From CAVAVT01 sp963592185 (GTDB lineage Bacteria > Bacillota > Negativicutes > Selenomonadales > Selenomonadaceae), in NCBI GenBank assembly GCA_963592185.1, contig CAVAVT010000080.1:1-6659 (forward strand): DNA of 6,659 nucleotides, in the 5' to 3' direction. The position numbers and the translations under genes were made by a program. How positions within the stretch are numbered: position 1 is the stretch's first letter; each line of letters opens with the position of its first letter. The notes beneath the pieces were generated by a model. The model ran no database searches. It had not been told where the DNA came from and saw only the letters and a program-made list of their open reading frames with translations. This document shows, piece by piece, positions 1 to 4,204 of the stretch.

Positions 1-893
1 TCGTAAATATATCCCTCACGAACGCCGGAATCGCTGTAGTGGATTTTTTCCACGCCAAAACGCTTTGCAATCTCGTCAGCAACAATCATTCCTGGGACGA
101 TTGTGTGAAGTCTCTCTGGAACGGTACGCATGAGAAAAACAGCCTTGTCCTGGGTGATGTCCTCGCCGCAGCAGAAGTCCCCAATCATCTTTGAAAGCTC
201 CGCCGCCTCCATGACTGTGTTGGACTTTTTCAGCCCATGATACGCATTGTAAAGTGCCATGGCTCCCTTGAAGCTGCCGCCTATACCGCAGATTTCGGAG
301 CTTTTGATATCCCCATATTCCTCGGCCCATTCATCAAGCTGTTCCCGTGCCTCAGCGGCGATTTTTTCGCCCTCTTCAGCGGTGGGAAGAATGCCCTTAA
401 CGTACTTTGTGTGGAAATAAAGCGAGCCCATAAGGAGGCTTGCCTTGCTCTGAATCTTGTTGTCGGCGTATACCACCAGCTCAGTGCTTGCGCCGCCAAT
501 ATCCACCAGGAGGCCGTCAGTATTTGGCAGGCTGTGGGTAGCTCCGATGAAGTCAAACTCCGCCTCCTGCTCGCCGCTGATAACCAGCACATCTATGCCT
601 GAACGCTCCACAATCTGGCTTACAGCCTCCTTGCTGTTTTTTGCGTTGCGGAGGGCCGCTGTGGTGAAGGCGCTGACATTTTCTATATGGAAGCTTCTCA
701 AAAATGCATTATATTCATCCAGTACCTCGCAAAGCTTGTCGATGCCCTGCTGCTGCATTACTCCGTCCTTCAGATATGCGGCCAGTCCCACCATATGCTT
801 TTTCTTCATAAGCATGTCCACGGAGCCGTCCTTTATCTCGTATACGGCCATTCTCACGGTGTTAGAACCGATATCTATAATTGCATGTATCAT
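1..893 (-). CDS. ppx: Ppx/GppA-family phosphatase (3' end outside window)
   Basis: This is the N-terminal 297 codons of an exopolyphosphatase / pppGpp phosphohydrolase of the ASKHA (actin-like) fold; the stop lies beyond the left edge. It would release phosphate from polyphosphate ends or convert pppGpp to ppGpp in the cytoplasm, and sequence alone does not separate the two. Visible motifs are the first phosphate-binding loop DIGSNT (residues 7-12), ISGEQEAEF with E110 as the probable catalytic base, the second phosphate loop VDIGGASTE (130-138) and GIGGS (203-207). The segment ending SGVREGYIY matches the usual end of the roughly 300-residue catalytic core, so only a short tail, or an extra C-terminal domain, is missing. 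The ATG at 893 is chosen because AGAGGAGG sits 7 nt upstream and DIGSNT follows at the expected distance. It is transcribed leftward from its own promoter. Family assignment is secure; the exact substrate is not. Confidence 0.93.
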   Translation of the reverse strand, partial: MIHAIIDIGSNTVRMAVYEIKDGSVDMLMKKKHMVGLAAYLKDGVMQQQGIDKLCEVLDEYNAFLRSFHIENVSAFTTAALRNAKNSKEAVSQIVERSGIDVLVISGEQEAEFDFIGATHSLPNTDGLLVDIGGASTELVVYADNKIQSKASLLMGSLYFHTKYVKGILPTAEEGEKIAAEAREQLDEWAEEYGDIKSSEICGIGGSFKGAMALYNAYHGLKKSNTVMEAAELSKMIGDFCCGEDITQDKAVFLMRTVPERLHTIVPGMIVADEIAKRFGVEKIHYSDSGVREGYIY

Positions 894-900
894 GAGAAAA

Positions 901-908
901 CCTCCTCT
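901..908 (-). promoter_or_regulatory. Strong ribosome binding site of ppx
   Basis: On the minus strand AGAGGAGG lies 7 nt before the ATG at 893. It is close to the perfect anti-16S complement and decides the start codon. Confidence 0.85.
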
Positions 909-931
909 TTTTCCTGCTTAAAACTCCGTAT

Positions 932-960
932 ATTCTATACCAAATATAAACGCCAGTAAA
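932..960 (-). promoter_or_regulatory. Probable sigma-A promoter of ppx
   Basis: On the minus strand TTTACT (955-960) and TAGAAT (932-937) are separated by exactly 17 bp, placing the transcript start near 925, about 30 nt before the ATG. The upstream DNA (961-985) is very AT-rich and could act as an UP element. The promoter is read by eye only. Confidence 0.5.
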
Positions 961-993
961 TAAATTTTTTATTAAAATTTTTATTGATTTGGC

Positions 994-1022
994 TTGAAAA
1001 ATTCGGATAAATATTGTATTAT
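994..1022 (+). promoter_or_regulatory. Strong sigma-A-like promoter for small RNA candidate
   Basis: TTGAAA (994-999) and TATTAT (1017-1022) are separated by exactly 17 bp, with TG just before the -10 element and an A/T-rich tract upstream. The predicted transcript start is near 1029. No protein gene follows on the plus strand for about 700 bp, so the promoter most simply serves the structured RNA immediately downstream. It is divergent from the ppx promoter. Confidence 0.6.
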
Positions 1023-1028
1023 AACTGT

Positions 1029-1116
1029 GGGGAGACTATTGTTTCGGCAATAGTTTGGTAGAAGGTATAGAGGCGGCAATAGCGGGGGCGTTCGGTAGCT
1101 CCCGCTATTGTATTTT
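1029..1116 (+). ncRNA. Putative small structured RNA, about 88 nt
   Basis: This is a candidate noncoding transcript from the promoter at 994-1022. Hairpin 1 pairs ACTATTG (1035-1041) with CAATAGT (1048-1054) around a UUCG loop, extendable by two more pairs. Hairpin 2 pairs CAATAGCGGGGGC (1077-1089) with GCTCCCGCTATTG (1098-1110), a 13 bp stem with one G-U pair, an 8 nt loop and then TATTTTCT, so it can serve as the terminator. There is no ATG in the interval. CGGCAATAG occurs in both hairpins (1045-1053 and 1074-1082) and CTATTG occurs twice, so the two hairpins could rearrange into alternative pairings. I do not recognise an Rfam class. It could instead be only a terminated leader or a plain terminator. 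The boundaries are inferred from promoter and hairpin positions. Confidence 0.42.
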
Positions 1117-1205
1117 CTGGGAAAATTTCAGTTTCCTATGTGATTTTTTATTAATAAATTAAAAACAGCCACAGTTGTCTCAGTACCCATGCTGGACACA
1201 TAAAT

Positions 1206-1248
1206 AAGAGCCTCCGTAGTGCCATTTTTCGGTACTACGGAGGCTCTT
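1206..1248 (-). terminator. Terminator of the leftward double-glycine peptide gene
   Basis: Arms of 18 nt (1206-1223 and 1231-1248) pair with a 7 nt loop and one imperfect position, which is G-U on the plus strand and A-C on the minus strand. On the minus strand the stem is preceded by an A-rich tract and followed by TTATTTAT. On the plus strand it is followed by GTTTTATC. It lies 24 bp past the stop of the peptide gene at 1272-1445 and can probably terminate in both directions. Confidence 0.8.
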
Positions 1249-1271
1249 GTTTTATCTATTTACAACGCCAT

Positions 1272-1445
1272 TTACTTATCTGCAGATGGATTTGGCATAC
1301 CTGGAATAATCGGAGTGTCATTAGAATTTTGCATCCCTGTGTTTAATATCTTCCCATCTGGAGTCACTATGATAGGTGGCAGGATAATACAACCTCCAGA
1401 TACCTTCTCCATCTCATCCATATTCATTGAATTTTTCTTGTCCAT
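1272..1445 (-). CDS. Double-glycine leader peptide A (57 aa secreted-peptide precursor)
   Basis: This small gene encodes a 57-residue peptide. Residues 1-18 form a textbook double-glycine leader: MDKKNS then MNMDEMEKVSGG, with hydrophobic M at -12, E at -8, M at -7, V at -4 and GG at -2/-1. Such leaders are recognised and cut by C39-peptidase ABC exporters. The predicted 39-residue core begins CIILPPIIVTPDGK, has a single Cys as its first residue, contains seven prolines and ends PGMPNPSADK. There is no second Cys, so a classical lanthipeptide or disulfide-ring bacteriocin is unlikely; a pheromone, an unmodified bacteriocin or a RiPP substrate are open options. The start ATG at 1445 has AAAGGTG (1454-1460) 8 nt upstream. 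The gene has its own terminator and diverges from a paralogous peptide gene at 1724. No exporter, immunity or modifying gene is in view. The leader call is strong; function is unknown. Confidence 0.82.
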   Translation of the reverse strand: MDKKNSMNMDEMEKVSGGCIILPPIIVTPDGKILNTGMQNSNDTPIIPGMPNPSADK

Positions 1446-1453
1446 TGTAATCG

Positions 1454-1460
1454 CACCTTT
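1454..1460 (-). promoter_or_regulatory. Ribosome binding site of peptide A
   Basis: AAAGGTG on the minus strand, 8 nt before the ATG at 1445, supports translation of this short frame. Confidence 0.7.
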
Positions 1461-1492
1461 CTATATTCATTCATCTTCAAATACTTTGTGAA

Positions 1493-1519
1493 TTTGCGTT
1501 CTTGAATCTTATACGCAAA
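1493..1519. repeat. Inverted repeat TTTGCGT-N13-ACGCAAA, possible operator
   Basis: Perfect 7 bp arms (1493-1499 and 1513-1519) have centres 20 bp apart, close to two helical turns, which suits a dimeric DNA-binding protein. A minus-strand TATAAG (1508-1513), a weak -10 candidate for peptide A, lies between the arms and overlaps one arm by a base, although no convincing -35 element is seen at the right distance. This could be the control site of the leftward peptide gene; the assignment is inference. Confidence 0.4.
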
Positions 1520-1561
1520 AACAAAGGATGTATTACACAATTCAATTTTTATCCTTCAGCA

Positions 1562-1613
1562 ATTGGGCAAACTTTCTATAACGAGGGAAAATAATTTTAT
1601 CATTTTGCCCAAT
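1562..1613. repeat. Long-spaced inverted repeat ATTGGGCAAA-N32-TTTGCCCAAT
   Basis: Perfect 10 bp arms at 1562-1571 and 1604-1613 flank 32 bp. The repeat lies in the 278 bp region between the two divergent peptide genes. The TTGC core of its arms resembles the nearby repeat at 1493-1519. It may be a paired operator or a large hairpin; nothing in this window encodes an obvious matching regulator. Confidence 0.45.
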
Positions 1614-1661
1614 ATTGTTATTTTTAATTATATCGTGGCTGCTAATAAAATACACCTATTT

Positions 1662-1692
1662 TTGTAATATTCCTTTCCATCCTGCATATAAT
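1662..1692 (+). promoter_or_regulatory. Probable promoter of peptide B
   Basis: A consensus -10 TATAAT (1687-1692) is preceded by TG two bases upstream. The best -35-like element, TTGTAA (1662-1667), is at a long 19 bp spacing, so activity may depend on an activator. Transcription would start near 1699, about 25 nt before the start codon. Confidence 0.5.
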
Positions 1693-1707
1693 ATTTAAAT
1701 AGAGAAT

Positions 1708-1715
1708 AAAGGGAG
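1708..1715 (+). promoter_or_regulatory. Ribosome binding site of peptide B
   Basis: AAAGGGAG lies 8 nt before the ATG at 1724 and decides between three clustered in-frame ATGs. Confidence 0.7.
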
Positions 1716-1723
1716 TGATGGTC

Positions 1724-1885
1724 ATGACAGCCATGGATAAAAAGCTTCAGATTGATGAGCTGGAAAAAGTAACCGGCGGCGTACAGGCTGCAGCAGCACA
1801 GCCAGAAGTAACAAATGATGGCACGGTTGAAACCCCACAGCAAAAAAAGGGTCCAAAGATTCACATTCCAAAGCCACAAAATTAA
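1724..1885 (+). CDS. Double-glycine leader peptide B (53 aa secreted-peptide precursor)
   Basis: This gene encodes a 53-residue peptide. The first 19 residues are a double-glycine leader, MTAMDKK then LQIDELEKVTGG, with L at -12, E at -8, L at -7, V at -4 and GG at -2/-1, almost the same as peptide A. The predicted 34-residue core starts VQAAAAQPEVTNDGT, carries basic residues in QQKKGPK and ends IHIPKPQN; it has no Cys. V-T-x-D-G at the same place as in peptide A, and a proline-rich tail, suggest the two are paralogs. Three in-frame ATGs exist (1718, 1724, 1733). I chose 1724 because GGGAG (1711-1715) is then 8 nt away; 1718 would be only 2 nt away and 1733 would be 17 nt. The gene is followed by a strong terminator and stands alone. 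Export by a C39 ABC transporter encoded elsewhere is inferred. Product and role are unknown. Confidence 0.82.
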   Translation: MTAMDKKLQIDELEKVTGGVQAAAAQPEVTNDGTVETPQQKKGPKIHIPKPQN

Positions 1886-1921
1886 TTTAGATATTTACTC
1901 AAAATAGTCTTGAATCTCCAT

Positions 1922-1967
1922 AAAAAATCTCCTCCGCTAGGCACACGCCCTGCGGAGGAGATTTTTT
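1922..1967. terminator. Bidirectional terminator between peptide B and the ATPase gene
   Basis: A perfect 16 bp inverted repeat (1922-1937 with 1952-1967) has a GC-rich inner stem and A6/T6 ends on both strands, with a further GGC/GCC pairing inside the 14 nt loop. It ends the rightward peptide B transcript and the leftward ATPase transcript; its last base is part of the ATPase stop codon. Confidence 0.9.
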
Positions 1968-3250
1968 CATTCGGCGGAGCAGTCGGAGTATTTAGCCATC
2001 CGCTCTTTTACGATAGCCAGCTGTTCTTCGTAATCCGGAAAATAAGCTGGCAGCATGAGGAAATCCCGTATGTTCATATGAGTTATTCCATCACGGCTCA
2101 TGTCAAATTCATCAAGGGAAAGGACGTATTTGGGATAATTATCCTGAATATTTCTGTACACGCCAAATTCTCGCTCAATGGTTTCCGGCGAAGCCAGAAG
2201 ATAGGCAACCTGAACATAAATCCGATTTGACTTCCATTCTGCAATGAAATCTATTTCCTTGTCACCGGCTTTTCCTATTTTTACATCATAGCCCCTACGT
2301 TTCAGCTCAAGAAAAACTATATTTTCCAAGATTAAATTTATGTCACGCATATTTCCGCCTATAACAGCTTCCCGTATCCCATGGTCCGCAAGATAATATT
2401 TTTCCTGCACACTTAAAATTTTCTTTCCCACAAGATCCTGACGCTTTACCGGGTAAAAAAGATACGCCTCGCAGCCTGCGTGGAGATAGTTCAGTACCGT
2501 TTCCGGGGCAACTTTTCGGCCTTCATTCTTTAAATACTTTGATATGGTTGTAGCAGAAAATGTATTTCCAATATTAGATGTGACATAGTTCAAAATCCGC
2601 TCCAGCAAATCCACATCCCGAAGCTGCTTTCTGCGGATTATGTCCTTCAATTCCACCGCATTATAAAGGTCCCTAAGGTACTGCCTCACAGGTCCTTCCT
2701 GATACTGCAGGTTCCAAAGATAGGGCATTCCCCCGTACAGTACATATTTTTTAAAACATTCCTCAATGGAAATATTCTTATCGCTCTCACGAAGCTGTTC
2801 CATGAACTCGCAAAAAGAAAATGGATACATGGTAAACTCCACATATCTTCCGGCAAGATATGTGGCAAGTTCCCCAGAAAGAAGCTTGGAATTGGAGCCT
2901 GTAATATATATATCACAGTCCAAATCTGCTCTAAAGGAATTAATCGCCCTTTCCCATTCCCTTACTTCCTGAATCTCATCGAAAAAAAGGTATATCCGTC
3001 CAGTTAGGGCTGCGGATTTTTCCATCACGTCCTTATACAAGGCTTCAGCGGTGCGAAGTCCGGCAAGTGACATGGACTCAAAATTATACATTAATACATT
3101 CTGGGGAGATATTCCATTTTTCATAAGCTCCTGCCGTATAATACTTAGCATTACGGATTTTCCAGAACGGCGAATTCCTGTAATTACCTTGATTAAATCC
3201 TTATTCATAAATGGACGTATTTTTGATAAGTATACTTCTCTTACTATCAT
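1967..3250 (-). CDS. AAA_14 / DUF4143 family ATPase
   Basis: The product is 427 residues, typical for this family of ATP-binding proteins of unclear role that are widespread in anaerobes and archaea. The N-terminal AAA module shows Walker A GIRRSGKS (25-32), Walker B IYLFFDEIQ (86-94) and a sensor-like ITGSNSKLL starting at 116. A winged-helix-like middle follows, then the DUF4143 C-terminal domain with a nuclease-fold signature: EIDFIAEW, then YVQVAY, and later NYPKYVLSLDE. The frame is open farther upstream to a TTG at 3283, but ATG 3250 is preferred: AAAGGGTG lies 5 nt upstream and MIVREVYLSKIRPF is the usual beginning of the family. It is a single-gene unit with two operator-like palindromes upstream and a terminator touching its stop codon. 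No adjacent toxin or antitoxin partner is seen. The family call is secure; biological role is not known to me. Confidence 0.93.
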   Translation of the reverse strand: MIVREVYLSKIRPFMNKDLIKVITGIRRSGKSVMLSIIRQELMKNGISPQNVLMYNFESMSLAGLRTAEALYKDVMEKSAALTGRIYLFFDEIQEVREWERAINSFRADLDCDIYITGSNSKLLSGELATYLAGRYVEFTMYPFSFCEFMEQLRESDKNISIEECFKKYVLYGGMPYLWNLQYQEGPVRQYLRDLYNAVELKDIIRRKQLRDVDLLERILNYVTSNIGNTFSATTISKYLKNEGRKVAPETVLNYLHAGCEAYLFYPVKRQDLVGKKILSVQEKYYLADHGIREAVIGGNMRDINLILENIVFLELKRRGYDVKIGKAGDKEIDFIAEWKSNRIYVQVAYLLASPETIEREFGVYRNIQDNYPKYVLSLDEFDMSRDGITHMNIRDFLMLPAYFPDYEEQLAIVKERMAKYSDCSAE

Positions 3251-3255
3251 AAAAT

Positions 3256-3263
3256 CACCCTTT
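3256..3263 (-). promoter_or_regulatory. Ribosome binding site of the ATPase gene
   Basis: AAAGGGTG on the minus strand, 5 nt before ATG 3250, sets the start over the upstream TTG. It abuts the first palindromic repeat, so a protein bound there could block initiation. Confidence 0.65.
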
Positions 3264-3287
3264 TTATCAAGTATAACTGACAAAAAC
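3262..3287. repeat. Palindromic direct repeat, copy 1 (in the ATPase leader)
   Basis: This is a 26 bp copy matching copy 2 at 24 of 26 positions; the differences are at its centre (AAG here, AGT there around 3269-3271). It reads TTTTATCA at one side and TAACTGACAAAA at the other and lies between the predicted transcript start and the ribosome site of the ATPase gene. Confidence 0.75.
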
Positions 3288-3294
3288 CTATTTT

Positions 3295-3323
3295 ATCCTA
3301 ATTTTATCAGTTATAACTGACAA
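3295..3323 (-). promoter_or_regulatory. Probable promoter of the ATPase gene
   Basis: On the minus strand TTGTCA (3318-3323) and TAGGAT (3295-3300) are 17 bp apart, with a predicted start near 3288. The -35 element lies inside the palindromic repeat, implying repression by occupancy. Confidence 0.5.
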
Positions 3324-3327
3324 AAAC
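3302..3327. repeat. Palindromic direct repeat, copy 2 (over the ATPase promoter)
   Basis: The centre TCAGTTATAACTGA (14 bp) is a perfect palindrome, extended by TTTTA on the left and CAAAA on the right with one mismatch. It starts exactly 40 bp from copy 1, about four helical turns, so both copies face the same side of DNA. It covers the -35 element of the ATPase promoter. A two-site operator for a dimeric repressor is the simplest reading. Confidence 0.75.
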
Positions 3328-3390
3328 AATATTTTGATTCAAGAAGTGTCACAACTTGTCAAATATTTGCTTTTTATGATAATTGATACA

Positions 3391-3419
3391 TTCAACATAA
3401 GCTTAGAATATGTTAAAAT
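3391..3419 (+). promoter_or_regulatory. Probable promoter of the guanylate-kinase-like gene
   Basis: TTCAAC (3391-3396) and TAAAAT (3414-3419) are 17 bp apart and put the transcript start about 34 nt before the ATG. A second possibility is TTGTCA (3356-3361) with GATAAT (3378-3383) at 16 bp. Both are visual matches only. Confidence 0.4.
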
Positions 3420-3443
3420 AAGGAAAATCGGTTATTTTTTCTT

Positions 3444-3451
3444 AAAGGTGG
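3444..3451 (+). promoter_or_regulatory. Ribosome binding site of the guanylate-kinase-like gene
   Basis: AAAGGTGG, 8 nt before ATG 3460, decides against the 42-codon upstream extension. Confidence 0.7.
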
Positions 3452-3459
3452 TATTTCTG

Positions 3460-4032
3460 ATGCTTAAAAAGATTTATGCATTAGTTGGTCCGCACGGATG
3501 CGGCAAATCAGATATTATTGAAAAGCTAATGGAGCTTGGGATAAATTACATTCCTACTTACACCACTAGGAAGCCCGAAAAGGACGATAAAGGTCATAAC
3601 CTGTATAAATTCATCACAAAGTCCACATTTTTCTCCAGTGAATGGGTTATAAAGGTCACTTACAAGGGCGAATATTATGGAATAAAAAAGGACGATATAC
3701 TGAATTCCCTTAACAAGCACGGCGTAAGTGTCATGCTCATTGATTCAAACGGTATCAAGCAGGTTTCAAAGCTCCTCCGTGGAAGGCTGGAATCCATATA
3801 CATCATGATTGACTATGTGTCTCTGGTGGACAATCTTCTTCATATGGGATATAAGAACGATGCCATTAAGTATCACTTGGAGTATGCGGAAAACAACGGC
3901 GAATTCAACACGTGGAAAAATGCTACCCATGTGGTGAAATATACCACAAACAGTGAACAGGTAATGGAACAGATTCTGGCTATTATGGGCTTCATGTCCA
4001 TGTCTCCGCAGAAAATGGCTGAAAAGAAATAA
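3460..4032 (+). CDS. Divergent guanylate-kinase-like P-loop protein
   Basis: The product has 190 residues; ordinary guanylate kinases have about 205. Walker A is GPHGCGKS (10-17). YTTRKPE (34-40), LYKF (48-51), EW (61-62), EYYG (71-74) and MLIDSNGIKQV (92-102) align in order with the GMP-binding region of guanylate kinase, and YIMIDYVSLVDNLLHMG (114-130) with its LID approach. The usual second GMP arginine (TTRxPR) is E40, and the LID segment after HMG has no arginine where GRG and later arginines normally sit. It may therefore be a weak, altered or non-catalytic relative rather than the essential Gmk. The frame continues upstream to a TTG at 3334, but ATG 3460 has AAAGGTGG 8 nt before it and puts the P-loop at the normal distance. 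It is a monocistronic unit ending at a strong terminator. The fold is confident; the substrate is unknown. Confidence 0.82.
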   Translation: MLKKIYALVGPHGCGKSDIIEKLMELGINYIPTYTTRKPEKDDKGHNLYKFITKSTFFSSEWVIKVTYKGEYYGIKKDDILNSLNKHGVSVMLIDSNGIKQVSKLLRGRLESIYIMIDYVSLVDNLLHMGYKNDAIKYHLEYAENNGEFNTWKNATHVVKYTTNSEQVMEQILAIMGFMSMSPQKMAEKK

Positions 4033-4051
4033 GCACAATTAAATATGACTC

Positions 4052-4101
4052 AAAAATGTCCGTCAAGGCTTATAAATTATGGCTTTGATGGACATTTTTT
4101 T
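4052..4101 (+). terminator. Terminator of the guanylate-kinase-like gene
   Basis: An 18 bp stem (4052-4069 with 4082-4099, including two G-U pairs), a 12 nt loop and a run of seven T form an intrinsic terminator 20 bp after the stop codon. The A-rich 5' edge means it may also work for the opposite strand. Confidence 0.88.
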
Positions 4102-4117
4102 GTGAAAATGATATAAT
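4089..4117 (+). promoter_or_regulatory. gyrA upstream promoter P1, overlapping the terminator
   Basis: TGGACA (4089-4094) and a consensus TATAAT (4112-4117) are 17 bp apart. The -35 element is part of the 3' arm of the preceding terminator and the spacer contains its T run. The predicted start is near 4124. Confidence 0.5.
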
Positions 4118-4120
4118 AAA

Positions 4121-4149
4121 TTGTTGAATTATCTACTATATTATATAAT
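4121..4149 (+). promoter_or_regulatory. gyrA promoter P2
   Basis: TTGTTG (4121-4126) and consensus TATAAT (4144-4149) are 17 bp apart, giving a leader of about 50 nt. Together with P1 it would make gyrA independent of the upstream gene. Relaxation-stimulated control is known for gyrase genes in other bacteria, but nothing here proves it. Confidence 0.55.
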
Positions 4150-4159
4150 CCCAGTTCAG

Positions 4160-4190
4160 GCTGAAAGGATAGATTTTCAGCTGAAAAGGA
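4160..4190 (+). repeat. Repeats and palindrome in the gyrA leader
   Basis: CTGAAAGGATA (4161-4171) recurs as CTGAAAAGGATA (4181-4192) 20 bp later. TTTTCAGCTGAAAA (4174-4187) is a perfect 14 bp palindrome, and GCTGAAA (4160-4166) can also pair with TTTCAGC (4175-4181), so two competing hairpins are possible just upstream of the gyrA ribosome site. Confidence 0.5.
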
Positions 4191-4193
4191 TAT

Positions 4194-4200
4194 GAGGTGA
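4194..4200 (+). promoter_or_regulatory. Ribosome binding site of gyrA
   Basis: GAGGTGA ends 4 nt before the GTG start at 4205. The nearby ATG at 4192 is followed at once by a stop in its frame, which leaves the GTG as the start. Confidence 0.75.
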
Positions 4201-4204
4201 GATT

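Larger units (their letters stand above)
894..1271. other. 378 bp without a protein gene
   Basis: This stretch holds the ppx ribosome site and promoter on the minus strand, a plus-strand promoter followed by a two-hairpin RNA candidate, an AT-rich spacer (1121-1205) in which I see no supported gene, and the terminator of the leftward peptide gene. Short open frames occur but none has a believable start with a ribosome site. Confidence 0.6.

Noticed and set aside
1022..1164. Open plus-strand frame across the two-hairpin region (includes EGIEAAIAGAFGSS)
   Set aside because: It has no ATG and no ribosome site near its only TTG, and the sequence is better explained by base-paired stems.
1134..1203. 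Minus-strand short frame with SSMGTETTVAVFN that might be a gene remnant
   Set aside because: It is only about 20 codons, I do not recognise a parent gene, and no ribosome site is seen; it could be chance.
1528..1581. 17-codon plus-strand frame starting ATG at 1528 between the peptide genes
   Set aside because: The AAAGG directly abuts the ATG, which is too close for initiation, and the frame lacks a leader motif.
3251..3283. 11-codon extension of the ATPase from a TTG at 3283
   Set aside because: The TTG lies in the palindromic repeat and has no ribosome site, whereas the ATG at 3250 has AAAGGGTG and the family-typical N-terminus.
3334..3459. 42-codon N-terminal extension of the guanylate-kinase-like protein from a TTG
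   Set aside because: No ribosome site at the TTG, the region holds promoter-like elements, and the ATG at 3460 has a good ribosome site and the correct distance to the P-loop.
1..4032. A joint (p)ppGpp/guanine nucleotide module made of the Ppx/GppA protein and the guanylate-kinase-like protein
   Set aside because: The genes are 2.5 kb apart on opposite strands with unrelated units and terminators between them; nothing in the sequence links them.
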